A stretch of 60,983 nucleotides of DNA from an uncultured Collinsella sp. (GTDB taxonomy: Bacteria; Actinomycetota; Coriobacteriia; Coriobacteriales; Coriobacteriaceae). The notes below the pieces were generated by a model. It was not told the origin of the DNA, ran no database searches, and saw nothing but the letters and a program-made list of their open reading frames with translations. Position 1 is the first letter of the stretch. Each line of letters opens with the position of its first letter. The position numbers were made by a program, and so were the translations under genes. The DNA lies in contig CATWVA010000010.1 in the NCBI GenBank assembly GCA_958354105.1, forward strand, positions 1 through 60,983, written 5' to 3'. Positions 41,247 through 49,215 of this stretch are shown here, piece by piece.

Positions 41247-42497
41247 ATGGCAAACGAGATTTGGACCATCAAGCGTTGTCTCGAGTGGACCAAGGAGTAC
41301 CTGGCCGAGCGCGGCGAGGAGCACCCCCGTCTTTCTGCCGAGTGGCTGCTGTGCGCCGCCACGGGCCTGGCGCGCATTGACCTATATATGCGTATGGACG
41401 AGACGCTTAACGCGGCCCAGCTCGAGACCATGCATGCGGCCGTTGTCCGCCGCGCTAAGGGCGAGCCGCTGCAATACATCACGGGCAGCACGCAGTTTCG
41501 CATGATCGACGTCGCGTGCGCCCCCGGTGTGCTCATTCCGCGCCCCGAGACCGAGATGCTCGTCGAGGAAGTCCTCAATTATCTGGATGCCGAGGTACTG
41601 AGCCCCGAGGCCGCTGCCCGTCAGCGTGTTGAGCTGCCTTGGAACGATGAGGTCGAGGAGGCACGCAAGGCCGAGGCCGCGCTGGCCGACGAGCGAGCGA
41701 CGGCCGAGCGCCGTGCCGCCAACCTCACAGCTGCCGACGAGGCGGCGCTAGGCGGCGATGTGCTGGGCAGTCGCGCTTATGCCGAGGAACTGGCCGATCG
41801 CGAGGCCGAGGAAGCCGCCGCGCAGGCAGCAGAAGCCGAAGCCGCGGAAGCCGCCGAGTCCGAGCTCGACGAATACGGCGTCGCCATCGAGGGTGCCGAC
41901 CAGGAGACGGTTTCAGCTCAGGATGCCGCTGCGCCTGCCCCAGCCGAGCCCCGCACTGCCCGCGTTCTCGAGGTCGGCTGCGGCACGGGCTGCATTTCGC
42001 TCTCCCTTGCCTGGGAGCGCCGCGGCCACGTTACCTGCACCGCCACCGATATCGAGTCGCGCGCCATCGATCTGGCCACCAAAAACCGCGACACCCTCGG
42101 CCTCACGGCAGATGAGGTTGCCTTTAGCCTCACCAACCTGGTGAGTTCCATTCCCCGCGAAGAGTGGGGCACCTTTGATGTGCTCGTCTCCAACCCACCT
42201 TACATCCCGACCGACGTCATGCGCTCGCTGCCGCACGAGGTCAAGGACTTTGAGCCCGACCTGGCGCTCGAGGGCGGCGCCGACGGCCTCGATATCTTCC
42301 GCCGCCTGCTCAACGCGGCGCCTTACATGCTGCGCGCCGGCGGCCTGTTTGCCTGCGAGCTCTACGAGGGTACCCTCGATGCCGCGGCCGAGCTCTGTCG
42401 CCAGGCAGGCCTTTCGGACGTGCGTATCGTCCATGACCTTACCGATCGCCCCCGCATCGTCCGAGCCATCGTCACCGAGCCCAAGCAGCGCCAGTAA
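41247..42497 (+). CDS. prmC: Release factor glutamine methyltransferase with large insertion
   Basis: The start is placed at the ATG at 41247, giving 416 residues against a usual 280. The N-terminal helical domain ends with LQYITGSTQF and GVLIPRPETEMLVEEVL (about 94-110). Normally the SAM motif follows at once; here VLEVGCGTGCISLSLAW comes only at about 240. Between lies an Ala/Glu-rich, probably helical or disordered insert of about 120 residues (EEARKAEAALADERATAERR and more). The catalytic SNPPYIPTDV is intact. It methylates the GGQ Gln of release factors, consistent with prfA nearby. The insert looks low-complexity but keeps the reading frame. Confidence 0.93.
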   Translation: MANEIWTIKRCLEWTKEYLAERGEEHPRLSAEWLLCAATGLARIDLYMRMDETLNAAQLETMHAAVVRRAKGEPLQYITGSTQFRMIDVACAPGVLIPRPETEMLVEEVLNYLDAEVLSPEAAARQRVELPWNDEVEEARKAEAALADERATAERRAANLTAADEAALGGDVLGSRAYAEELADREAEEAAAQAAEAEAAEAAESELDEYGVAIEGADQETVSAQDAAAPAPAEPRTARVLEVGCGTGCISLSLAWERRGHVTCTATDIESRAIDLATKNRDTLGLTADEVAFSLTNLVSSIPREEWGTFDVLVSNPPYIPTDVMRSLPHEVKDFEPDLALEGGADGLDIFRRLLNAAPYMLRAGGLFACELYEGTLDAAAELCRQAGLSDVRIVHDLTDRPRIVRAIVTEPKQRQ

Positions 42498-42511
42498 TAT
42501 TTATTAACTGG

Positions 42512-42541
42512 TTAGCAACAATTATAAATTAGTTTATAATT
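42512..42541 (+). promoter_or_regulatory. hicAB promoter with overlapping operator dyad
   Basis: TTAGCA (42512-42517), 17-bp spacer, TATAAT (42535-42540). AATTATAAA-TTAG-TTTATAATT (42520-42541) is a perfect 9-bp dyad covering the -10 region, which suits repression by the antitoxin complex. Confidence 0.6.
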
Positions 42542-42565
42542 AGGACGGCTGAAAGAGGTCGGCCC

Positions 42566-42751
42566 ATGCAACCTCCTACCTTTCGGGAAATCATTGCCCT
42601 ACTCAAGCACGATGGATTCGTGAAGGTCGCGCAAGTCGGTAGTCATGCTAAGTATGTTTCTGGTGACCGTGTTGTCACCGTGAACGGCTCTGGTGGTGAT
42701 CGACCAAAGAAGGGCACGTGGGCAAGTATTCGTCGCCAAGCTGGATGGTAG
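42566..42751 (+). CDS. hicA: HicA-type toxin, mRNA interferase
   Basis: This 61-residue protein, of usual size, has a double-stranded-RNA-binding-like fold signature: REIIALLKHDGFVKVAQVGS then HAKYV with the catalytic His in GSHAKYVSG, and a C-terminal Lys/Arg-rich segment (DRPKKGTWASIRRQAGW). HicA proteins cleave mRNA when free of the antitoxin. It precedes hicB by 11 bp, the common order. The pair sits between prmC and the Sua5-type gene, which are housekeeping genes, so it was probably acquired. Confidence 0.85.
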   Translation: MQPPTFREIIALLKHDGFVKVAQVGSHAKYVSGDRVVTVNGSGGDRPKKGTWASIRRQAGW

Positions 42752-42762
42752 TTGGAGGCAAA

Positions 42763-43209
42763 ATGAGGCAGCGATTTACCTATGACTGCGTTCTCATAAA
42801 AGAAGACGACGGTTACTGCGCTAGCTTCCCGCAGATTCCCGGCGCCTTTGCCGATGGCGATACGCGCGAAGAAGCGATTGCCCATGCTACCGAGGCACTG
42901 ATGGCGTTTTTGGCCGACGACCTCAACAACGGTTTGACTCCGGCAGGGTACGAACGCTCGGCCGAGGTCGTGGCCCTTTCAGTCGAAATCGACCACGAGG
43001 ACGCTCGGGAAGCGGCGTGCCGAACATTTAAAGACGCAGCGCTGGACCTCAAAGTCTCCGCTCCGCGGATTACCGCGCTGGTCAAAGCCGGAAAGCTCGA
43101 TGTTGAACTCGTCGACGGCCGTCGGATGATAACGATAGACAGCATCGAGCGCTACGCCGCCCAAGAACGCCACGCCGGCAGGCCAAAGAAGTTCGTAGCC
43201 GTCCAATAA
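42763..43209 (+). CDS. hicB: HicB-type antitoxin
   Basis: The start is placed at the ATG at 42763 with TTGGAGG in front, giving 148 residues. The N-terminal HicB fold (FTYDCVLIKEDDGYCASFPQ, then GAFADGDTREEAIAHATEAL) would mask HicA. The C-terminal part (ALDLKVSAPRITALVKAGKL, ITIDSIERYAA) looks like a helix-turn-helix DNA-binding domain, so it can repress the dyad at 42520-42541. The longer-than-minimal length fits HicB proteins with their own DNA-binding tail. Confidence 0.85.
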   Translation: MRQRFTYDCVLIKEDDGYCASFPQIPGAFADGDTREEAIAHATEALMAFLADDLNNGLTPAGYERSAEVVALSVEIDHEDAREAACRTFKDAALDLKVSAPRITALVKAGKLDVELVDGRRMITIDSIERYAAQERHAGRPKKFVAVQ

Positions 43210-43343
43210 CCCCCTCACTTTCACCGACTACTAGAGCCGCTCACCAAACCAACATGCGCTCTGGGCAAATAGGTTGAACGTTTCGTGCGAGAATGCCCCA
43301 CAGTAAACAAACTTGCACCAGAGCGTAAGGGGCTGGCATACAC

Positions 43344-44087
43344 ATGCAGACGGTCTATCGGGTATACGAGGGAACGCGCGAGCCGCATCGGCTTGCCGTC
43401 GAGCGCACGGCCGAGGTGCTCGGCCGCGGCGGCCTGGCTTTGATCCCGACCGAGACCGTCTACGGTGTCGCCGTGGCAGTCAACGCCTTCTCGGACGCCG
43501 TGCCCCAAGATACAAGCGAATTCCCATCGTGGCCGCGCGATCCGCAGGCTGCCGTCAATGGCGCCGCAGTTCCTGCGCTCGGCACCGGCTATCGCCGTAT
43601 CTTCACTCTCAAGCAACGTGAACTCACGCAAACCGTCGCTTGGCTGGTCGATGGCGTCGAAGCACTCGACCGCTATGGCGTGGATATCCCGGAAGATGCC
43701 CGCATACTCGCGCGACGATGCTGGCCGGGAGCCCTGACTATCGTGGTCAAGGCAGCCCCCTGCGTGCCGACCTTTATGCGCGCTGCCGACGACACGGTGG
43801 CACTTCGCGCTTCGGCCTCGCCCGTGGTGCAGGCGCTCATTCGCGCCTGTGGCAGCCCCCTTGCCTGCACCAGCGCCAACACGCATGGCGCGCCCGCGCC
43901 GGCAAGTTTTATCACGGTGGAGGGTCGCATCCTGGAGGGGGTCGATGTTGCCGTCGACGCCGGTGAGACCCCGTGTCGCGACGCCTCGACCATCGTGTCG
44001 TTTCAGCACGGCGAGCTCCAGCTCCTGCGCCAAGGCGCACTTCCCGCATCAGAGATCGAACGGGTCCTGTCCGACCCGATGCAATAG
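43344..44087 (+). CDS. Sua5/YciO/YrdC-family threonylcarbamoyladenylate synthase
   Basis: This 247-residue protein has a YrdC-fold core: LGRGGLALIPTETVYGVAVA (about 30-49), RRCWPGALTIVVKAAP and LACTSANTHGAPAP. It makes threonylcarbamoyl-AMP from Thr, bicarbonate and ATP for the t6A modification of tRNAs. After the first motif, where homologues read a short link to the xxLKxR segment, there is an insert of about 35 residues (QDTSEFPSWPRDPQAAVNGA) and the Lys-Arg motif reads FTLKQRELTQ. It is otherwise complete. It lies 13 bp before glpK and may share its transcript. Confidence 0.85.
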   Translation: MQTVYRVYEGTREPHRLAVERTAEVLGRGGLALIPTETVYGVAVAVNAFSDAVPQDTSEFPSWPRDPQAAVNGAAVPALGTGYRRIFTLKQRELTQTVAWLVDGVEALDRYGVDIPEDARILARRCWPGALTIVVKAAPCVPTFMRAADDTVALRASASPVVQALIRACGSPLACTSANTHGAPAPASFITVEGRILEGVDVAVDAGETPCRDASTIVSFQHGELQLLRQGALPASEIERVLSDPMQ

Positions 44088-44100
44088 AAAGGTTTAAGCG

Positions 44101-45642
44101 ATGTCGTTGAATCTGGGCAGCCTGGGCATGGAAGATGCCTCGTTTGACTTTGGCGGTTCCTACATCATGGCGCTCGACTGCGGCACCACCTCGGTACTTG
44201 CGACCATCGTCGACGAGTACGGATGCATCGTCGCGCAGGCACGTCGCAGCGTCAAAACCAGCTTCCCGCGTCCCGGCTGGGTGGAGCAAGACCCCATGGC
44301 GGTCCTTGCTAGCCAGATCGCCGTCATGATGGAAGTCCAGTTTAAGAGCGGTATCCACTCCGACCGCATTGCTGCCATCGGCATCTCCAACCAGCGCGAG
44401 ACCACGGTGGTCTGGGATCGCGTGAGCGGTCAGCCGATCTATAACGCTATCGTATGGCAGTGCCGCCGTACCGCACCTCTGATCGACGAGCTTGTCGAGC
44501 AGGGCGCAGAAGGGCTGGTGCGCTCCCGCACGGGACTCACGCTCGACCCGTATTTCTCGGCCTCCAAGGTGCAGTGGATTCTCGACAACGTCGACGGCGC
44601 ACGCGAAAGCGCGGCGGCGGGCGACCTCATGTTTGGCACCATCGACACCTGGCTCATCTACAACCTCACCGGCGGCCAGGTCTTTGCCACCGACTACACC
44701 AATGCCAGCCGCACGGCACTCTTTAATATCCATACGCTCGATTGGGACGACGACCTGCTGGCACTCTTTGACGTTCCACGTTCCATGATGCCCGAGGTTC
44801 GCTGGAGCTCGGGCGACTACGGCCGCGTCGCGAGCGACATCATGACCAACATGCCGCCCATCATGGGCGTGGCGGGTGACCAACAGGCGTCGCTGTTCGG
44901 CCACTGCTGTTTCCGTCCCGGCCAGACCAAAAACACCTATGGCACGGGTTGCTTTATGCTCATGAACACCGGCGACGAGATCGTCGAATCCAAGAATGGC
45001 CTGGTCTCCACCATCGGTATCGCTGCGGACGGCAAAGTCAGCTATGCGCTCGAGGGCTCTATTTTTGCCGCCGGCTCAACGATGAACTGGCTTCGCAACA
45101 ACATGGGCATCATCTCGAGCGTGAGCGAGTCGGCACAACTCGCCGCTTCGATTAGCGACAACGAGGGCTGCTACTTCGTTCCGGCCTTTGCGGGTTTGGG
45201 TGCTCCCTGGTGGGACCCGCATGCTCGCGGTATCGTGTGCGGTCTGACCGGCGCCTCGAGCCGTGCGACCATCGTACGTGCCGCCTGCGAATCCATGGCA
45301 TATCAGAGCTACGACGTGCTGCGCGCCATGGAGCAGGACGTGGGGCTTTCGATTGAGCGCCTGTCTGTCGATGGCGGTGCCTCGCGCAACGAGTTCATCA
45401 TGCAATTCCAGGCCGACCTGCTGGATATCCCCGTGCTGCAATGCGAGACGGTGGAGACCACGGCAATCGGTGCCGCGTACTTGGCGGGTCTTGCCGTCGG
45501 CTATTGGGAAGACCTGGAAGAGCTGGAGCAAAATGCCCAGATCGTTAGGACCTTCCTTCCCCACATGTCCGCCGAGCGCCGCGAGCAAAACCTTGCGGGC
45601 TGGCGTGATGCAGTCAGGCGCTCGCTCAGCACCTCACAGTAG
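44101..45642 (+). CDS. glpK: Glycerol kinase
   Basis: This 513-residue FGGY-family kinase has its ATP site in YIMALDCGTTSVLATIVD; the usual family residue Gln before GTTS is Cys here. Substrate-site segments are SNQRETTVVWDRVSG and NAIVWQCRRT. The C-terminal nucleotide motif is SVDGGASRNEFIMQFQADLL. It makes glycerol-3-phosphate in the cytoplasm. An N-terminal extension of about 18 residues precedes the usual start, but the ATG at 44101 has AGAAAGG well placed. No glycerol facilitator or glpD is adjacent. Confidence 0.93.
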   Translation: MSLNLGSLGMEDASFDFGGSYIMALDCGTTSVLATIVDEYGCIVAQARRSVKTSFPRPGWVEQDPMAVLASQIAVMMEVQFKSGIHSDRIAAIGISNQRETTVVWDRVSGQPIYNAIVWQCRRTAPLIDELVEQGAEGLVRSRTGLTLDPYFSASKVQWILDNVDGARESAAAGDLMFGTIDTWLIYNLTGGQVFATDYTNASRTALFNIHTLDWDDDLLALFDVPRSMMPEVRWSSGDYGRVASDIMTNMPPIMGVAGDQQASLFGHCCFRPGQTKNTYGTGCFMLMNTGDEIVESKNGLVSTIGIAADGKVSYALEGSIFAAGSTMNWLRNNMGIISSVSESAQLAASISDNEGCYFVPAFAGLGAPWWDPHARGIVCGLTGASSRATIVRAACESMAYQSYDVLRAMEQDVGLSIERLSVDGGASRNEFIMQFQADLLDIPVLQCETVETTAIGAAYLAGLAVGYWEDLEELEQNAQIVRTFLPHMSAERREQNLAGWRDAVRRSLSTSQ

Positions 45643-45765
45643 GGCTGCGATGGGCTGCTCGATACAACAAACCGCTAAACTAATGCATGGCGTGCGGCGG
45701 CAACATTGCTGCGCGCCTTGTCAGCAAGGCCGTTTTGCGGCCGCAACGAAAGGGGCAATCAATCC

Positions 45766-46413
45766 ATGACCGTCACCTACGATGCGTCCCGTGTGACGCT
45801 TGTCGATCACCCGCTCGTCCAGCACAAGCTGTCGATCCTGCGCGACAAAAACACCGGCACCAACCAGTTCCGCCAGCTCGTGCGCGAACTCGCGCTTTTT
45901 GACGGCTACGAGGCCATGCGCGACCTGCCTATGGAAGACGTCGAGGTCGAGACCCCCATCACTACCGCCACGTTCAAACAGCTTGCCGGCAAGAAACTCG
46001 CCATCGTGCCCATCCTGCGTGCGGGCCTTGGCATGGTCGACGGCATCCTCGACCTGGTGCCCTCCGCTCGCGTGGGTCACATCGGCATGGAGCGCGACGA
46101 GGTCACCCACGAGCCGCACGAGTATTACTGCAAGATGCCCAAGGATATCGACCAGCGCATCTGCTTGGTCGTCGACCCCATGCTTGCCACGGGCGGTTCG
46201 GCCGAGATGGCCATCAGCTACCTGCGCGAGCGCGGTGTCAAGGACATCCGCATGCTGTGCATCGTCGCGGCCCCCGAGGGCCTCAAGTCGCTGACCGAGA
46301 AGGACCCAGATGTGCATATCTATACCTGCGCCATCGACGACCATCTCAACGAGGCTGCCTACATCGTTCCCGGCCTCGGCGACGCCGGCGACCGCATCTA
46401 CGGCACGCTCTAG
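45766..46413 (+). CDS. upp: Uracil phosphoribosyltransferase
   Basis: The start is placed at the ATG at 45766 after AAAGGGG, giving 215 residues. The N-terminal VDHPLVQHKLSILRDKNTGT is the standard Upp beginning; the PRPP-binding loop is VDPMLATGGSAEMAI, and the uracil-site tail IVPGLGDAGDRIYGT is complete. It converts uracil and PRPP to UMP. In many Gram-positives upp lies just upstream of the ATP synthase operon, as here. A hairpin GTGCGCGCGG/CCGCGCGCAC (46455-46489) follows. Confidence 0.96.
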   Translation: MTVTYDASRVTLVDHPLVQHKLSILRDKNTGTNQFRQLVRELALFDGYEAMRDLPMEDVEVETPITTATFKQLAGKKLAIVPILRAGLGMVDGILDLVPSARVGHIGMERDEVTHEPHEYYCKMPKDIDQRICLVVDPMLATGGSAEMAISYLRERGVKDIRMLCIVAAPEGLKSLTEKDPDVHIYTCAIDDHLNEAAYIVPGLGDAGDRIYGTL

Positions 46414-46604
46414 TCGCTGGGCTAAACGGCCGCGGCTGCAAATACGAAGAAACGGTGCGCGCGGACGAACAAAAGGCGACCGCGCGCACTCCTGTTAACG
46501 GACGTTTTGCCCTGCAGGGTTCGAGAAAAACGTATTACCGTACCTGCGGCATAAAGAAGGTCTTAAGAAAACGAACAGGTGCGTATTAACCGATGCTTTT
46601 TCGG

Positions 46605-46632
46605 TTGTACTTTAGCGATTGGCTCGTACAAT
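46605..46632 (+). promoter_or_regulatory. Candidate promoter of the ATP synthase operon
   Basis: TTGTAC (46605-46610), 16-bp spacer, TACAAT (46627-46632), about 50 bp before the atpI start. It is the best sigma70-type match in the 46414-46681 gap, which has no gene. Confidence 0.6.
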
Positions 46633-46681
46633 AGTCACCAATGTTTGGCGGGAACTGTTCTGTGAAGCGTTAAAAAGGAAA

Positions 46682-47005
46682 GTGAGGACGCCAGTGTTTC
46701 AGATAGCCGATCTGCTCGCTATCGTTGCAGGCGCCATCGCGGGCGCAATTGCCTTCCTTCCCTTTGTCTTTACGCTCAAGCCGGTTCTTGACGATAAACA
46801 GAATGCGGACATGCTCAAGGGTATGGTGAGTCTGGCGGTCTCGGCAATCGCCCTGCTCGTCTTTACCTTGGTTGTGTTTGTGTTGTTCGGAGAGGCATTT
46901 CGCATGTTCCTCCTGGGCGAGGCGATCGGCTTCGTGGCCTTTATGGCCGCCTGCGCGGTTCGTGTCGCCAAGGCGCTGCGAGATCCTCATGAGGTCGAAA
47001 GGTAA
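46682..47005 (+). CDS. atpI: ATP synthase protein I-like membrane protein
   Basis: About 107 residues from the GTG at 46682, which has AAAAAGGA in front; a second GTG at 46694 (MFQIADLLAI) is equally possible. There are three or four membrane segments (LLAIVAGAIAGAIAFLPFVF, VSLAVSAIALLVFTLVVFVL, EAIGFVAFMAACAVRVA). Position before atpB and the hydrophobic layout identify it as AtpI-like, although sequence conservation in that family is low. AtpI helps c-ring assembly in some bacteria. The stop is 3 bp before the atpB start. Confidence 0.65.
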   Translation: MRTPVFQIADLLAIVAGAIAGAIAFLPFVFTLKPVLDDKQNADMLKGMVSLAVSAIALLVFTLVVFVLFGEAFRMFLLGEAIGFVAFMAACAVRVAKALRDPHEVER

Positions 47006-47008
47006 GTC

Positions 47009-47812
47009 GTGGAAATTTTTGAAAAGCTGCCTGATGAGATTAATCATCTGGTCAGCGAGTTCAGCTCCACCCCTGTCGTGGGCGATCTGAGCTGCGGCAT
47101 CACGCAGTACTCGTTTTGGCTGATCGTCTCCACGATCGTGCTCCTGATCGTCCTGGCCGTGTTCAAGAAGAAGCAGACCCTGGTTCCCAAGGGCTTCTTC
47201 GTCAACGGTTTCGAGTACATCATCGAGTACGTCGAGAACGATATCGGCAAGGGTGTCGTGGGTGAGAACTGGAAGAAGCACTTCCCGTTCCTGTGCTCGC
47301 TTTTCCTGTTCATCCTGATCAATAACATGATCGGCCTGATTCCGGGAATGAAGCCCGGCACCGGCGCAATCGGCTCCACCGCCGCACTCGCCATTTTCGC
47401 CTTCGTGTACTTCATCTACTACGGATGCAAGGCTCACGGCGTGATCGGCTACATCAAGAGCCTCGCCCCGCAGGGCGTGAGCTTCCCGATGAACGTGCTC
47501 GTGTGGGTCGTCGAGCTTTTCTCGACCTTCCTGCGCCTCATCACGCTCGCCGTCCGTCTGTTCTGCAACATGTTCGCAGGACACGTGGTCATGGGCTCGT
47601 TCGCCATCATGGCGAGCATGTTCATGCAGCCGCTGCTTCAGCAGGTTTCCGCGGCCCACGCCGTTGGCGCCCTGCCTTCGCTGGCCTGGCTTGCCATCCT
47701 CATCCTGATCTATGCGATCGAGCTTGTGGTCGGCGCCATCCAGGCTTACGTCTTCACGGTCCTTACCGCCGTGTATGTCTCCGAGGCAGAGGAGGTCGCG
47801 GAGGAGGAGTAG
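47009..47812 (+). CDS. atpB: F-type ATP synthase subunit a
   Basis: This 267-residue protein starts at the GTG at 47009 after GAAAGG. It has five to six membrane segments. The essential Arg lies in FLRLITLAVRLFCNMFAGH, where the proton half-channels meet the c-ring. The C-terminal segment AILILIYAIELVVGAIQAYV includes the conserved Gln. It forms the stator part of the proton path. It is co-transcribed with atpI and atpE. Confidence 0.95.
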   Translation: MEIFEKLPDEINHLVSEFSSTPVVGDLSCGITQYSFWLIVSTIVLLIVLAVFKKKQTLVPKGFFVNGFEYIIEYVENDIGKGVVGENWKKHFPFLCSLFLFILINNMIGLIPGMKPGTGAIGSTAALAIFAFVYFIYYGCKAHGVIGYIKSLAPQGVSFPMNVLVWVVELFSTFLRLITLAVRLFCNMFAGHVVMGSFAIMASMFMQPLLQQVSAAHAVGALPSLAWLAILILIYAIELVVGAIQAYVFTVLTAVYVSEAEEVAEEE

Positions 47813-47936
47813 TCTTCCGTTCGCGCCTTAAAGGTAAGGTAATTCGTTAAACCGCCGGTGCCCGTACCCATGGAGCCCGGCAGTTATAAAAAGGTTATCC
47901 TGCGTGAAATAAGACACGCACGACAAAGGAGGAATC

Positions 47937-48131
47937 GTGGGAGTTATCGGTTACGGTCTCGGTGTTATCGGCGCTGGTCTTGCTATCGGCCTGTCTGCTC
48001 TGGGTGCTACGGGTGCTATGGCCCGTCAGCCTGAGGTCCAGGGCCGCGTGTTCACCGTCTTCATTATGGGCTCCGCCTTCGGCGAGGCTCTGGCTCTGAT
48101 CGGCTTCGTTGTCGCGCTGATCGTTAAATAG
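47937..48131 (+). CDS. atpE: F-type ATP synthase subunit c
   Basis: This 64-residue protein starts at the GTG at 47937 after GGAGG. It is a short c subunit: helix 1 has the Gly-rich GYGLGVIGAGLAIGLSALGA, the loop is ARQPE, and helix 2 carries the ion-binding Glu in GSAFGEALALIGFVVAL. The residue after this Glu is Ala rather than the Ser or Thr common in Na+-type rings, so proton coupling is more likely. A 125-bp gap before it contains no gene but could hold an mRNA hairpin around 47852-47885. Confidence 0.95.
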   Translation: MGVIGYGLGVIGAGLAIGLSALGATGAMARQPEVQGRVFTVFIMGSAFGEALALIGFVVALIVK

Positions 48132-48146
48132 CACGGAGCGTCAAGT

Positions 48147-48749
48147 ATGAATCTTTCATCCCAGAAGAGCGCGATCGCACTCTCCGCGTCCGCGGCCGCG
48201 CTGCTCATGCCGGTTTCCGCGTTCGCCGAGGACGGCGCTGCCGGTGCGGACATCCTCATCCCTAAGATGGCGGAGTTCATCCCGGCGCTTATCGCCTTCC
48301 TGATTATCTGGATCGTGCTGGCCAAGGTCGCCCTGCCGGGCATCATGAAAACCATGGAGGAGCGCGGCAAGAAGATCGAGGAGAGCCTCGACGAGGCCGA
48401 GAAGACCAAGCAGGAGGCTATCGCCAAGCGCGCTGAGTCCGACTCGATCGTCACCGACGCCCGTCGTCAGGCTGCCGACATCGTTCTCGAGGCCCGTAAG
48501 GACGCCGAGTCCGAGCGCGCCCGTATCATCGAGGCTGCTCACAAGGAGGCCGAGGAGATCATCGCCAAGGCCCATACGACCGTCGAGGACGAGCGCAAGT
48601 CCATTTACGCCGGTGCCGCGAGCTCCATCGCCGACCTGTCCGTTGCCGTCGCCACCAAGATCGTGGGCGAGGCACTCGAGGACGATGCCGAGCAGAAGAA
48701 GCTCATCGAGCGCTACATCCAGGAAGCAGGTAGCCTGAATGCCGACTAG
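48147..48749 (+). CDS. atpF: F-type ATP synthase subunit b with signal-peptide-like N-terminus
   Basis: This 200-residue protein carries an N-terminal stretch of about 28 residues (SAIALSASAAALLMPVSAFA then ED) that looks like a cleavable signal peptide with an AxA site. The normal b layout follows: one membrane helix (FIPALIAFLIIWIVLAKVAL) and a long charged coiled coil (about 70-185). The extra segment is absent from most b subunits. It forms the peripheral stalk with delta. The end overlaps atpH by 11 bp. Confidence 0.93.
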   Translation: MNLSSQKSAIALSASAAALLMPVSAFAEDGAAGADILIPKMAEFIPALIAFLIIWIVLAKVALPGIMKTMEERGKKIEESLDEAEKTKQEAIAKRAESDSIVTDARRQAADIVLEARKDAESERARIIEAAHKEAEEIIAKAHTTVEDERKSIYAGAASSIADLSVAVATKIVGEALEDDAEQKKLIERYIQEAGSLNAD

Positions 48750-49215
48750 CCGCTATCAGGACAAGGTGCTCGAGACCTACGCGCGCTCCCTTCTGGAAGC
48801 CGCTAAGGCCGAGAACCATGTGTTCGAGGACCTCGAGATGATCGAGCGCTTGGCTTCTGCCAGCCCCGAGATCATCGCCGTGCTCGACACCATGTCCAAG
48901 CGCGACCAGCTCGACCTTCTTCCCAAGGTGGCAGCTGCCTTTAAGTATGTTGCCGAGGAAGACGAGGATGTAGTGGGCGTGACCGTCACCACGGCGATCC
49001 CGCTCGACGACGAGCTGCGTCAAACCATCACTAAGAAATGCGAGCAGGACTTCGGCCGCAAGGTATTCCTTATCGAGCAGGTTGACCCGTCTATCGTGGG
49101 CGGCCTGGTGCTCGAGGCCCGCGGCGAGCGTCGTGACATTTCCGTCAAGACGCAGCTGCGCATCGCGCAGGAGACCCTCGCAAACTCTGCTAATTCGTAC
49201 GGAGGTGAAGCCTAA
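48739..49215 (+). CDS. atpH: F-type ATP synthase subunit delta
   Basis: This 158-residue protein is a little shorter than the usual 175-180. An N-terminal six-helix domain (YARSLLEAAKAENHVFEDLE) is followed by a C-terminal domain with VTVTTAIPLDDELRQTITKK and the typical end region VDPSIVGGLVLEARGERRDI. It links the top of F1 to subunit b. The start lies inside atpF and the stop shares one base with the atpA start, so translation is coupled. Confidence 0.95.
   Translation: MPTSRYQDKVLETYARSLLEAAKAENHVFEDLEMIERLASASPEIIAVLDTMSKRDQLDLLPKVAAAFKYVAEEDEDVVGVTVTTAIPLDDELRQTITKKCEQDFGRKVFLIEQVDPSIVGGLVLEARGERRDISVKTQLRIAQETLANSANSYGGEA

Noticed and set aside
41247..42497. Frameshift or gene fusion suspected in prmC because of its length
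   Set aside because: The frame is continuous, the insert keeps the local codon bias, and both domains are complete. It is a long insert, not a fusion with a known domain.
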